In this document: positions 43,138 to 55,000 of the stretch, in pieces
Layout: every line of letters begins with the position of its first letter
Position numbering within the stretch: position 1 is the first letter of the stretch
Source of the DNA: Perkinsus olseni
Taxonomy: Eukaryota > Perkinsozoa > Perkinsida > Perkinsidae
Direction: 5' to 3'
Length of the DNA stretch: 64,000 bases
Assembly (NCBI GenBank): GCA_013115135.1
Contig: JABANP010000061.1
Coordinates: 1-64,000 of the forward strand
Position numbers and translations under genes: made by a program
The notes under the pieces: generated by a model
Seen by the model: only the letters and a program-made list of their open reading frames with translations
The model's database searches: none
Told to the model about the DNA's origin: nothing

Positions 43138-44864
43138 TTGATTTTTTTCAGCCAATATTTTCAATTTCATTTTCCTATAATTAAATTCGGCTGCTTGGCG
43201 ACAGTAGCGGCTACCATTGCCGCACGAGTCGAGGGATATCTTAGACGAGCGTCACTGCGCCACGAAATTATGGCGGGGTCGCCGTTTGATTATGCGGAAA
43301 AAGTGACTAGTACTGTTGCAGAGACGGCATCGGACCACGTCCTAGAGCCTGTCCAGAAGGAATTCGCGGGTGGGCAATAATTTTGTGGCGCGGTGACGAT
43401 ATTTTTTGCCCTCAGGCGAGCCGCAGGTGTCCGCTCCTGAATGCCCGGGAGAATCTAGTGAGGATAATTTCGTGGCGCGTGGCGCTGATTGATCGACTTT
43501 TATTCAGGCAAACCATGCATCGTCGGCGATGCCTCTACTTCATCCGAATCATCAGCAGCCACTGCTGCAGTAGAGGACGGAAATAGCAAGTAAGAGCGTT
43601 CAGCTCGCCACGTTGTGAAGTTATAAAAACCTGCCTGAGGTCGAAATTTAGTTTTATCTCGGAATCGGTGGTGACACTTGTTATTGGCATTTTGGGAATT
43701 AAAATGAATTCTTATTCCACGAAAATTTCGAAAAAAAAGAGAATTTTTCGTTCTTGCCCGATCGCCAGCCCCCATCTCGTTCCTTGCAGGTTGATTATGT
43801 ACATCGTTGGTGGCACTTTTGGTGTTATCGTCATCGGCAGTATATTAATGAAGTACCAGGCCTTGGGAGAGTACACTTCCTTCTGGGCACGTATCCTGGC
43901 CTTGGGCCTGGCAGGAGCCTCTGGAGGCTTCGGCGCCGTGCAGTACAGGTAACGAGGTGGATGGCAAAGTCGCTTGCAGGTGTCAAATTTCGTCTTAAAA
44001 TATGATAGTAATTTCCTGCGTGGTTGTTGGATTTTTTCTGTGTTACACAAGCCCATGCCTTGCCATGAAGTCAAGTGGACCAAAAAAATTATTTTCTTTC
44101 ACAGATATCACCTGAAAAAAAGCCGAGTCTTTCGATACTCTCCGAACTCGTAAACTGTATCACAAGGCGACTAGATACTAGTACTCGCTCTTCAATATTA
44201 TCGCGCGAATCAATAATATTCACGTTCGACTCCGAGAAGAAAAGATCCGTAAAGATTCCCTTCGATCTTAACGTCAACCGAAATGGATTACCTTGTATTT
44301 CGATCAACCTCCCTCTCCTCTTCAGCCTCTACAACAACTTGGCCTGTCGTAATTTCACCGCCCTCGGCTACGGCGACTGTCCAGCGCTTCTGGCGATCTA
44401 CGTTATGTGGGGGATGGCGGTCTTTCATCTGGCCTTCAACTTGCCCTTCTTGCTCGTCTCCCTCAATAGGATGGCAGCTTGGTGAGTCGGAGCGTTGAGA
44501 AATTGCAAGATTGCAAGATTTTGCTGCCCTCCAGGTACGCCAAATTTGGCCTTATGTCTCAAGCTTCAGTGTATGTCTCTTGGAATCTTGGAGGTTCTTG
44601 CAATTTCTCAACGTTCTTAGATACTTCACGGCTAACAGCGCGGCAGTAGCTACAATTAAATACGCGGGCGGGGACATAATCACGTTAGGAATCGTCGCAG
44701 GCGGACTTGTTGGTACCTCGCTTCGACCTTGGATACGTTTCATGAACTTCCCCTCTGCTACAGTTGCCATTATGTTCCTGATGGCGTGGTTCCAAGGGGA
44801 AGACGGAGTTATAAGGAGAATCATTGATAAGGCTGAAGACGCTGTAATAGACGGGAACATCTGA
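43138..44864 (+). CDS. Uncharacterised polytopic membrane protein
   Basis: Exons: about 43138-43369 (GCLATVAATIAARVEGYL...VTSTVAETASDHVLEPVQ), 43416-43457, 43508-43589 (Ser/Ala-rich), 43790-43948 (MYIVGGTFGVIVIGSILM..), 44326-44481 (ALGYGDCPALLAIYVMWGMA..), 44535-44570, 44621-44864 (TLGIVAGGLVGTSLRPWIRF; stop). All joins from 43416 on restore frame. At least five hydrophobic helices and a short acidic C-terminus. I do not recognise the family. Two introns carry module B and two carry module D in opposite orientations. Confidence 0.65.
43370..43415 (+). repeat. Intron with module B
   Basis: 46 bases: GTGGGCAATA, ATTTTGTGGCGCGGTGACG, ATATTTTTTGCCCTCAG. Confidence 0.75.
43458..43507 (+). repeat. 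Intron with module B, next to the previous one
   Basis: 50 bases: GTGAGGATAATTTCGTGGCG, CGTGGCGCTGATTG..., TTTTATTCAG. Separated from the previous module-B intron by a 42-base exon. Confidence 0.75.
44482..44534 (+). repeat. Intron with module D (forward)
   Basis: 53 bases with GCGTTGAGAAATTGCAAGAT. Splicing restores MAAW|YAKFGL. Confidence 0.75.
44571..44620 (-). repeat. Intron with module D (reverse)
   Basis: 50 bases with CTTGCAATTTCTCAACG followed by TTCTTAG; the exon starts ATAC, as in module C sites. Splicing restores QAS|VYFTANSAA. Confidence 0.75.
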
Positions 44865-45302
44865 CCAGTTTATGGCAGCCTTTCTCATACCACTCCCTCT
44901 CCAACTCGCCCTAGCCTTCTCACGACCAGCTTCTGCAACAGCATTCGAATGCTGCTCTCGGCGGAGCGATGCCTTAGGCGCTCCTCCTTCTCGAGAGCAT
45001 TTCCTCAACGTGACTGTAGTTTTCGCGAAGTAGGAAAAAATAAGAATCAAGGCGCGAGTATCTTACGAGTGGCCGAGAATTCTACTGATGTACCGAATAG
45101 GAAATTCATTAGAAAAAATTTCAAAAATTTTGTAGATAATTATTTTTTCCGCGGGTCAAATCCACAATAGGTGAGCGTTCAGTGGAAAAACATCAGCGAT
45201 GTTGGGATTTGCTTTTTTTCTGAGAAATCCATCAGACGAAATTTCTCTTATGAAGATGGAGGGCTTCGTATCTTCTCGTCGTAGGTGAGAGCAGCGAGCA
45301 AG

Positions 45303-47100
45303 ATGGCAGAAGAAGCGCTCGAGGAGGGCTTAAAAATGTAGTATGCCGGGATCGAACCTGCGTCATTGGATTCTAATAATCAGGTTCGGCCTCGACTCAA
45401 ATGAGCGATCCAAACTGACTTGCAATAATGTCTACGTTCATGCCATCGTGCGTCCTCGGCCGGGCTTCTTCGACCCCGGCAAGGATGCCGAGGGAAACCC
45501 TCTCGGTGGTGAGCTCGTCAAGGCTGGGCTGTTGTCGTGGGGAAGACTGCTTGTCAGTTCCCACGACCAGTGGGGAGGTCGTCGGCTTCGTCGATTTGCA
45601 TGGTAATGAGGAGGGAGCGAAAGTTTTCAAAGGACTCGGGTAAGAGGATTTTTCGAACCAGTGTGGCGGGTCGGATTTTCACAAAATCGATCGCGTGATC
45701 GATTAAGCTCCGCGGTTTAGATACGCGAAAGTTCGTTGGGAACCGGCCACTGAAGGAGGCAAATCGAGCTTATCTGAGTAAATCTAAATCGATCGTTAGG
45801 GCGCGCGCTAAGTGCATAGGCTTACTTCACGCAGGCACAGTATCGCTGAGACGTCGTCGGAGTTGCAAATTGTAGATGATGAGACTGGACTTGTTGACAA
45901 GTTGGTTGGGGATACTATGGCGTAAGTCGGAGTATCTTTCGACCTCGCGAAATGCATGCTTAACCTCAAGTTATTTCGGTCTTCCTCCTGATACGTTGGA
46001 CGTTTTCACAGGGCCCAAGTTTGATGCTAAGAAGCGGCAGGTGAGCGATCCATCCCGCGGGTGGCCGAGTTGCCAGACTCGTTAGTAGAACCGTCCGGGC
46101 TCATCCCGCCAATGTATACGCGTACACTTATGAGGTTGATCGATCCTTAGGAGTTAGTTATTCTCTGTAGCTCAACAGGAAAACTTGAGGGGTACGTAAA
46201 CTCAACTTAGAAAAAGAGAAGACAGTGGCGATATCCAGCGCAGCTTAGCCTAGCGTTGGCATTGTGTGGTTCATTCTCGTAGTTGCCCCTTCTCGTGTAT
46301 CGGGCCTCCGGCCTATCATGTGCGTCAATCGCGAACTGGTCCTGTGGCCCGGTTCCGACTAATGTCGTTCAGATTGATATCTTTTTGAAGTACTGGCAAT
46401 CCGTTAAAGAAGAAAAAGAGGACGAATTCGGTCGGCCCGTGGTCCCCAGCATTTCCCTCAATTGTGAAGTTTTCGATGCCGCGGGGAAGGCAATTGTAAG
46501 TATCCTCTCGGCTGGGCTTCCCTCGACCGTTTTCCCTCTCTTCCAGGGCACTGTGAACAAAGTCGATTCTCATCTTTATAAATCTTCAATTCGCCTGAAG
46601 GATCTTTCCGTCACCACTCAATCGATATTAAGTCTCGAGCTGCATCGGCTGCCTGATAAGGTTAAGGGATTGGTGATCTCAGCTACCTGCTCTGAGGTGA
46701 GTAGCGCTCGCCCTGGTGATCGATTGTGATCTACGTGGTTGTGTTTTTTAGCAATACAAGCTGAGGCATTTCAGGAGCTTTGGATTTCATCCCAAAGGGT
46801 GAGGTTGGGGAGGTCGCGGGTTCGATTCTCGGTAGAGGAATCTTTGGCAGATATAATGTCGACTTGGCCGGTCTTGTGACTGAGCCGAAGGGCGCTGGTG
46901 GAGAAGTGAACGGGGTGTCGATCTGTGAGGGGAACGGCAGCTCTGGAGTTGCCCTGTTAGTGATGGTAAAGCAGAAGGTTGGGTCGGAGGTAAAAACATG
47001 CGGGATGCCGGGATCGAACCCGGGACCTCTATTCTCAGGGTGACCGATGGTTCGGAGTGAAAATTGATAAGAACGTCAGTGGAAGGATGCCCAAGGACAT
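45303..47100 (+). CDS. Possible TerD-like domain protein
   Basis: Exon 1 (45303-45337, MAEEALEEGLK) joins by a 46-base intron to about 45384-45498 (MFGLDSNERSKLTCNNVYVH..). Then GEVVGFVDLHGNEEGAKVFK (about 45570-45640), ETSSELQIVDDETGLVDKLV (about 45850-45920), about 46370-46498 (QIDIFLKYWQSVKEEKEDEF), 46552-46696 (SLELHRLPDKVKGLVISATC), a small exon to 46799, 46852-46989 and 47039-about 47105. The 'L.VEL..LP..V..IVI..T' strand pair resembles TerD/calcium-stress domains, but the acidic Ca-binding motif is not clear. An unrelated beta-rich protein is possible. Confidence 0.4.
45338..45383 (-). repeat. Intron with antisense module A
   Basis: 46 bases: GTAGTATGCCGGGATCGAAC, CTGCGTC..., AATCAG. 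Confidence 0.75.
46800..46851 (+). repeat. Intron with sense module A
   Basis: 52 bases: GTGAGGTTGGGG, AGGTCGCGGGTTCGATTCTC, GGTAGAGGAATCTTTGGCAG. Confidence 0.75.
46990..47038 (-). repeat. Intron with antisense module A
   Basis: 49 bases: GTAAAAACATGCGGGATGCC, GGGATCGAACCCGGGACCTC, TATTCTCAG. Same gene as the sense copy 139 bases upstream, in the opposite orientation. Confidence 0.8.
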
Positions 47101-47443
47101 GAGACCAGTAAGGGAAAGGATCGCTGTTGAGTGAAAATCTTGCTATCTTGCGGTTCCTCAACGCTATCTCGCAATTCGATCGTATGAGCTGCTTGCCTAC
47201 ACTGAGTTTTACTAATAGGTCGATAGTGCAACAGACAGAGCGAAAGATACGTATCCGAGCCAATTACAACTCCTAGGGGTCGGTAGTTCCCTCCAGGGCG
47301 TCCTGTGATCGTCCCCTTGTATGACTTTTTCAAATTACTCGGGAGCATCGAATCGGGGGCTCGCAGCAGAGATGTACCACATTTCCCCTGCATCGTAATC
47401 CCGAAAAATGAACAAGTGGAAAGGGTCGTGCTAGCAATCGGCA

Positions 47444-48835
47444 ATGATGTTACGCCAGGTGCTCAGCCAGATCTTCAATTCGACCAAGGATAAGGTCCGA
47501 AATGTTAAGTTCCGTAGAGACAGCAACGGCAACTGCGTGGACATCGCCATCGCCTTTGATGAATGTGAAGTTCACTATCGATCGGAGCAACGGGCTAAGG
47601 AGACGTTCAAAAAGCATTTCGAAGCGCTCACTGATAAATACAAGAAGGTAGGGAGGAATGATGGCCCTTCAATTGCGGTCGTCTGGAGAAGGCAGGGGTG
47701 ATTGAGTGGCTTGTCGTCCGATCTGCGAGATGGTTAATGGCTTCTCAGAAATTGATGGCTTCGGGCGAGAATCCGGAGAAAGCGACGGGATCGGCGCAGA
47801 AGTACGCGGCATTGCAGCTGAAGCAGACGAAGGGGAAGCAGTTTCGGATACTGTGGAAAAAGAAGACGATGGAGAATATGAAGAAGGGGATGCATCCGGT
47901 AGGGTGGTTTGGGAGGTCCTTGTTGAGAAAGAATTTCGAGGGCAGGCTAGAGCATGGTGTCTTGTGGTCGATTGAAGCTGCGATTTTTGGATGGGAAGTA
48001 GAGCTCCCTTCTTCGAATGGCAAGTTCTGAAAATTGAAGTATGATTTGTGAAGTGAATTCACTTAGCGACATACAGATGGTTCGCTGTTTCGCAAGGAGC
48101 ATCGATTATTTAGACGAGTAACAGAATTCGCATTTCGGACATTGTTTTTGGGACAGATGAAAGCGCAATTATTAGCCAAGAAAGCTGCGATGGATGAAGC
48201 CATGTTCCTTGGTAAGGAGGATTCGACTGCTCTGCTTCAGCTCCGCTAGGAAATGAAGGTTTTTGGTCAGGGCGAAAGGATGAGGTGATGGAGCAAGTGA
48301 GAAGAGAAGCGGAGGAGGAACGACTCAATCTGGAGTTAGCGAATAAGGCTGCGAAGGAAAGATACGATTCGACCTGGGGAGGGAAGGTGAGTCTGGTTGA
48401 CGTTGAAGAGATCGCCGAGTAGATTGGGCTCATAGTGAACGAGAGAGGGCGGGTGTGGAGTAGTCGAGAGAATTGGAGTTGATAACGGGACACTAGTAGA
48501 CAGTGAAGAAGTGAAGCTAGTGAGCATGCAGTTTCAGCTGTTCTCTGTAGACAGTGCAATTGAAGTAGTGATTATACGTAGCAATACGACAACTCTTTAA
48601 AACGGTCATATTGGTGCAAGACGAAGGTTTTCATCCGAAGGGGAAAAGTGCGCGATTGCTATCTTAGCTTGTGCAGGTCAGTAATTGGTACGGCAGTTGG
48701 TTCGGCGAAGGACGCAATGATACCGCTGATGCGATGGAGGCGGCTGAAGCGACGGAGAGAGATGGAAAGAAGAAAAAGAAGAAAAGCCGACGGCAAGCAT
48801 CGAAGACCAGCTCCTGGTTCTGATGTCCATGATTT
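47444..48835 (+). CDS. Charged, helix-rich protein of unknown function
   Basis: Pieces: 47449-47648 (RNVKFRRDSNGNCVDIAIAF, YRSEQRAKETFKKHFEALTD), about 48155-48225 (QLLAKKAAMDEAMFLG), about 48275-48385 (EVMEQVRREAEEERLNLELA, YDSTWGGK) and about 48680-48835 (DAMEAAEATERDGKKKKKKS, ending SSWF-stop). 47700-48030 is open in two plus frames; the acidic one (VWEVLVEKEFRGQARAW) looks more protein-like. Coiled-coil composition with a basic tail. No family recognised. Confidence 0.4.
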
Positions 48836-48839
48836 GTGC

Positions 48840-49810
48840 ATGTAGTCGTGAAAGCTTCCAGTGTTGTGTTTAAGGAAGTTCGTGCGGAACAGCTCCGCTG
48901 GCTTCGAACAAGAATTCTGCTTGCAGTGGCTGAGCCATTGAATTTACGCCTGCTGGCGGACCAGGTCCACGATCCAGAGTCACCATGTTCGGAGCCAAAG
49001 TATCAGCCGATTCATTGATTCAATCAATTCGATTGTTCGAGTCCCATCTGCGGGTTACTCCGAGTTACACCCGTGCTCAGCAACCATAGCTCGTCCACAC
49101 AATAACTGCTTCTTACCAATAACCAAGTGATGTACACTGTGTCAACCCAATTGTATCAGTATATCGGTCGATACCACAGAGGGGATACACATAAATACCC
49201 TGAGAACATCAAAGGGATAATACGATCCTTGATCTTGAGAGAGTATTACTCGAGGCCTTCACTTCATACTCAGCCTTATGCACACTTACTCAGCGTCAAG
49301 CTACGCGGCTAACGCGTATTGAGACGCAGAATGTGTTCAGAGACAACGCTGTCACTCATTATTTGTGTCAGGATTCTGAGACCTATAAGGCTCCCGAGAA
49401 CAAAAATAAATACCAAGGCTTGATATTTAGAATGATCTCAGTATGACTGGATTATGATTAGAGCTAAACTGTAGAGCGTTCGATCAGACTGAATCAGTCT
49501 CCTAAAACCACCAAGGCGGTGTCTCTACGTAGCTTTATCAACCCACGCCCATTGAGGTGACCCTGATGACGCAACATAGCAGAGTTCATAGAGTGGATGA
49601 TTGAGAAAAGGTGGCTGTATTGAGAGAAGCAGCGCACCGAGTGAGGGTCCACGAGGACTGACACTACCTTTTAGAGAGGTAGTTGACGTAGTGTCATCGT
49701 AGAGGAGATACTATCGGGGTTGCAGATTCTTTCATTGAAATCTTGAGATAATCAAAGCGGAAAAAGAGAAATTCATTGGAGAATTTCTCCTCAGTAGAAT
49801 CCAGTGTGGT
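48840..49810. other. No supported gene
   Basis: Short frames only and no module copies noticed. Confidence 0.45.
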
Positions 49811-49816
49811 CTGAGT

Positions 49817-50906
49817 TTATCGAGAGCGGAGTGGTGCGACCCCGACGAGGCCATTGCTCGGCTCGAATTGGAAGTAATTTCCGATCAGAATGGACGGTGG
49901 TAACGTCCAGAATTGATTGGAATCATCTGTGATTGCGAGGGAGCAAGTGTCACCTGTCATGCGAGCGTAGTTGCTGAAAACGATAGGAGCTTGCCCTGCA
50001 TGTCCCAAGCCGAGCTCGATCGGCGGTAATGACGGGAGGTAGGTACAGTCGAACGTGTAAATGCTCAACGCGGGGACCCATGTGAATGCAACTTTGGTGC
50101 CAGCAGCCAGAGAAGCTTGATCAATGATAGCTTTGACAAGATCATCAAAAATGAAACTTCGGGACGAATAAACCCTCTGCCCCAGTATCGAATACCGCAG
50201 GTTGATTAACACCAACAGTCTTGATTCCACCACCGACCTGCCAGGTAGCGAGCCGGACAGCATAGAGACTTTGTTGTTCGAGCGAAATATAGGTTAGCGG
50301 CGCTGTGTATACGCTGGGATCGCCGCCGCCGAGGATGAGTCGGCCTTTGACGAAATCTACCCCCTGAACTCCTATTAAATACAGAGCGAATACATCACTG
50401 ATTCGTGAGCCTTGTAGTTGAGCTCTCAGCGAGGGGTAACCTGGGTTCACCTGCCTACCAAGCCCGATAGAGTGGAAGGGTGGTGAGTCGTCAGGTGATT
50501 CATGCCCAACCACTAAACCGAATTTGACCGTACCAATGATAGCCCCACGGTGCTGCAGCGTGCCCTGGTGCTCGAAAATGTCGACGGTCGTCTGGTCCAC
50601 GTAGGTAATTGTCGAGATTGTGGAGGGCACGCAGGAACCTGGGCATTTATAGTAACCGATATTGGGGTAGTTGCAGATAGGTAGATAATGTGAAGCACGA
50701 AACCAATAGTCCCAGACTAGGAAGAAGGCCGATGTCCCAGTATCGATGAGAGCATGCATGGTTTGACCGTCAACCTCGATTTCGCCAAGTAGGGCGTAGC
50801 CGTAGCCAGGCACGTTACCGTAGGTTGTCTCTAGTGTGAGTGTCTGCCCCTTGGTGCCCGAGAATGCATGAATCACGAGAAGTAGTCGTAGGAAGGTCCC
50901 GAACAT
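49817..50906 (-). CDS. Pepsin-like aspartic protease (A1)
   Basis: Secreted aspartyl protease, intronless as far as read. Signal peptide MFGTFLRLLLVIHAFSGTKG at 50906. First active site HALIDTGTSAFFL, second AVFDTGAEGLFVP. Spacing and length (about 360 residues) suit family A1. A TTTTT run at about 50154 breaks the frame by one base just after the second DTG; the other frame continues at once (DDLVKAIIDQASLAAGTKVA) to ...GLVGVAPLRSR-stop. I read this as one gene with a homopolymer error or a recent one-base insertion. Confidence 0.88.
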
Positions 50907-51640
50907 TACAAATGACCAGCTGAGGCGAGGAACATCACAACCAAAAACACAACCCCCCGCTAATCGGGACTCGGTAGCGCCTACTTGGTTGCTCGGCAGT
51001 ACTACGATACTCTGAGACGAGGGGAATTGCAGAGAGCTGCTACAGAATGCTCTCCGTGGCAGAACTCATGAACGTTCATCATTGGGCATGAGGCCTATGC
51101 ACAGTTGATGTCAGTCGACGTCACGCGGCCAGTACGTGCTGAGCGGGTCACGCCGTGACGCACGCAGCCTGCGGCACGCTGCACCGAAGCGGTTCGCTAA
51201 CCGATCCTCGGTTTCACTGATACTCTGAGGGAGAGCCAATCTAGACTGGCCTGTACATGGTGACTCACCTTTCACCATTGATGAGAGGCCTTCAGCGATA
51301 AAGGCCACATATGAGCTTGAATTCATCGTCGGAGTTTTTTAGCCAGTGGTGAGGGTCGGAAGTTCACTAGGGACCTGTCGAATAGTGTCGATCCATGATT
51401 CGACCTCTCGAGGAGTTGGGTGGGGCTCCCTGAGAGAAACGGAGTCCATGCCGTGTCCATGAGCTCACGAAATGCTTCCTCGTGGACGATACTGACTGAG
51501 CTCATCTTCTTTGGGTAACATGGTGCTGATCGATTCACTCGACGATGAGACTGTCGCCGTAGTTCTCAGATGAGCAATCCTCGATTCAAGCCAGTCCTTG
51601 GTGAACTATGTGCTCGGTAGTTTTTTCCCATCTCCCTATC
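50907..51640. other. No supported gene
   Basis: Divergent spacer between the pepsin-like (-) and GH18-like (+) genes, which therefore may share a promoter region. The minus-strand frames here are short and not convincing. Confidence 0.4.
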
Positions 51641-51642
51641 GC

Positions 51643-53153
51643 ATGGGGGCCACCATGCAGCTACTATGTCTATGCACCCTTGTCTCGATGGTCTGTCCTT
51701 GGTCATGGTTCCACAAGAAGGCCCGCAGGAGCAGGCCTCTTCAGGTTTATAAGGGCGTTCAATACCCGTGGGTACACCACGGGCCACATGTTGTGGCCCG
51801 TAACCTGGCAGACGGCCCTCAATGCCCCAATGAAGAGATCTATGCCTCGGCCGATTATTTCAACCGACTAATTGACATCGGTGTAAAGAACTTCTGGCTT
51901 GGCGGGCATAGAGTTCGAGGAAGCAAAATCGAGCCACGCCTCCGGTCTACGGAACCCTGGGACAAGTCCAGCTTCATGGCCCTTAAGGAGCGAGTGGAAG
52001 CTGCAGGGGGCAAAATACTGGCCGACTTGGGCGAGTATCCTCCCGAGATTTTTGACAAGGCAGCATTCCTCGAGAGCGTTGCTGAATTCACCAAGGAGTA
52101 CCCCGTGGACGGCTTCCGGGTGGAACTTTTATATTTCTCCGACGACTTAGCCGAGTCTTCGATCGAACTCCTACAGACTGTGAAGGAGTTGGGCAAAGTC
52201 TCTGCAATCTGGTGAGTTCCACGGTTGCGATGTCGCTCCTATAATAAAAACGGCACGAGAGAAATACAGTCCTCCAAATAAATTTGGAATATTGTGTTTT
52301 TCTCGCCGCCAGCTCCAACTGGGACGAGTTACGAAACGAAATGTATAGGGATACCTTCTAGTTCCCTACTGAGTATAACCCAAAAGTTTCAGACCACAAC
52401 TCTCAATGGGTGCCGAGATCTCGGAGGGCCCCTCGAAAAATGTGCGAAATAATTTTGGAACACACCGCTTTAAAATTCGGGGGGAAATCCCAGTTTTTAC
52501 TGGGTTTGTACTTCAACTATTAAAAACTTTGGAGGACTGTATCGCTTCTCGAGATCTGGCGTTGGGAAGTATCGTTCCGCGTAGCCCTGAATCCGCGTGA
52601 TGACCCTTTCTCGAGTCGGCTGCCAGGTTCCGGTCCGATATGTGGCATGATGTGAAAAGGACTGGACTGGGAGGAACGGCGGATATCAATTTCGTAACTA
52701 TTCATCCGACTGGTGATGAAGATATAGCCGTCTTCAACACGGAGCAATTTGCTGAGGAAGTCATCAGGAACGCCACCCTTGCCGGTGTTGATTCAAACAC
52801 CCTCGTCCTGACTGTGAGTCCTCTTATCGTTCACTTATGCGCTCCTTAGAGTAACTGTTATTCAGGTACCTCTCGTCGCCTTGCCGGTTGACGGGTGTCC
52901 AGCCTACGGATACTCTCAGGCAATTCTTGACTTCCAAAGCGACCCCAAAGGAAAGGGCTTTTTCAAGAGTTTTGACGGCATTGACTACCACTTCTACTCT
53001 CCAGCTCGTGCAACCAGCACGGCCAGATTGGCGAAAAAGCATGGGCTTCATGGCATAGCCGTGGACAGCGACAGCCCTCTTTCGAAAGTGGCAGACCTGG
53101 ACCCGTTGAACCCAGATTCTCTTTCTCACACGCTCGTTCAGAATGTTAAATAG
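51643..53153 (+). CDS. Secreted GH18-like (chitinase-fold) protein, probably inactive
   Basis: Signal peptide MQLLCLCTLVSMVCPW (ATG 51643 or 51655). Exons 51643-52211, 52627-52812 and 52866-53153; both joins keep frame. The order of strands follows GH18: NFWLGG, KILADLGEYPP, VDGFRVELLYF, DINFVTIHPTG and a C-terminal HGLHGIAVDSDSPLS. The strand that should carry DxxDxDxE reads DGFRVELLYF, so the catalytic Glu context is not conserved and lectin-like or scaffold use is possible. Intron 1 is about 415 bases because it contains a MITE. Confidence 0.55.
52267..52539. mobile_element. Tc1/mariner-type MITE
   Basis: 273-base element with inverted ends CAGTCCTCCAAA/TTTGGAGGACTG, flanked on both sides by TA, the target duplication of Tc1/mariner elements. 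No transposase frame inside. It sits within intron 1 of the GH18-like gene and accounts for most of that intron. Confidence 0.8.
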
Positions 53154-54990
53154 AGTTGAGAGGGCCACTTGATGTAGGCTTCTTACCGGTGTCATTACTC
53201 GCCGGGACTCGACTCTCCTCCCAGATTTCTAACTCTCACCGTCCGAACCGAATTTCAATGTACTTTTGGTTCCTTTTATCTGGGGTCGAGTTTTCACAAC
53301 ATGCGGCTCAATCCTGAGATAACAACATCGAAAGCTTCTTGACAATCTGTCCCACTGCACTGCATGTCGACGCTACCGAGAATCCCTAACTGAGTAGGAC
53401 TCAGTGAGTACAAAGTCCAACTAAGCCGGAACCATGAGCGTTGGACCATAAACTCACACACACAAAACTACGCTCCGCAGACCGGCATCTGCTAGTCCAG
53501 CAATTTAACACGCTGTCGTTCAACGACTCTTGCTGAGTTATCCAATTCAACAACCGGATATCGCGGATGGCGGAAGACAACAGATTTCCCGTCGAGACAC
53601 TGTTATACAGAGTTGTTGTAGGCTTACTCATAGCGGAGAACCCATGTTACGGTATCCATAGCGAGAGATCGTGGCTGCTTGATAGGGTCGTATCTCCCTC
53701 ACAGATCCGCGCAGGATGAAAGACTATCGTTAAATTCGCGTGAGCCCCACAGGGCAATTTGACCCTGCCGGAGAGAAAGCTTACTTCGTGAGAGTTTCAT
53801 GAAAGGCTAATAGACTGACTACCAGAGACGGAGCGTCTCGGCTGATCGGATTTCCGGCGAATGAGACGCTTCTAGTTGCTTCATCCTGAGCATCGGCGTT
53901 GCTCAAGTAGCACTAGAGGGCACCACCGTAGTATATCTTCCGTGAGGGCAAGTACTTGAGTGGCACCGAGTGAATTATGGGCAAGATCGAGGCGTTGGGT
54001 GATGCTCTGCCAGGATGGATGATCCATGACGTGCCTGGACCAACACTCGGATCCCTCATCCATTCCCGACCCAACAGATGCGTTCATACCAACTTTCTAC
54101 GAACGGGCAGAAGTATAACTGGGAGGGGAACATGCTAACATTAGTGTACCGTCACTACCCATTGAGTCAACCCGACCTCTAGAAGGGGGTTAGACGTGGA
54201 GATGCCGCTTCCCTCGCCTCAACAAGGAATGGCATCCGTGCGGACTCCCGTGGCGTCTGGAGGGAAAAGCAGACGAGACTCGCGAACTGAGCGGAGAGGC
54301 GCTTCGGAAGTAGCTGCTGAGGACCGCTCCCTGATCACATCAGACTAACTCTGGCAGATTTACAGCATTCGAATCGCGATGGGGCTAGAGTCCAAGCCCC
54401 TCTGATACTTCACGCTTCTCGTATCACTGATGAGGCGTGCGGTGAATGCCAATAAGTGTGGCCAGCTAGAGGTGGAAACGACCTTTCCATAGGTAGTGAA
54501 GAACGACATCCGCGGCCATTGCAGACACCCTCTTCAAGTCGCTGGTGGTTGGACGCGCGCGTGCAGCCTTTCGGAGTCCGAAATTCGGACCTCTCATTCG
54601 CTCCATCAGGCATATCCCCAATGCCCCCAATGCCCCAATACATTGCACTGATATCTATAGCTAGATACATGCACTCCACCTTTAACGAAGGCCCGAATGC
54701 CGAAAGCTGACCGCCGTATCAGCGCTTTATGTATTCCGAGTATAATGCCGTTGAGCTCTGAGTTCGAAGAGCGCGAGTTCGTCCCGACTGGACGATTGAG
54801 AATACAATACCCGAGTTTTGCCGTGTTGAATCCAACGGTCGAATTTTCCCTCTTCTGTCTTATTGTCAGGAACCAATAAACTCAGCTTGAGCGTAGCCTC
54901 TCACTCGAGCAAGATAGTCAGCGGAATATACTCGACACTCTTCTCCACCTTCCCTCTTTCTCCTTCCTTCTTTTCTTTCCCCCTTTTCGC
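53154..54990. other. No supported gene
   Basis: About 1.8 kb of short frames on both strands without recognisable features. Confidence 0.45.
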
Positions 54991-55000
54991 CCCTCTTCCC

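Noticed and set aside
24421..47038. Calling each intronic B-box block a functional tRNA gene
   Set aside because: Only 34118-34191 has full acceptor, D, anticodon and T pairing. The others lack a paired acceptor strand and often position T33.
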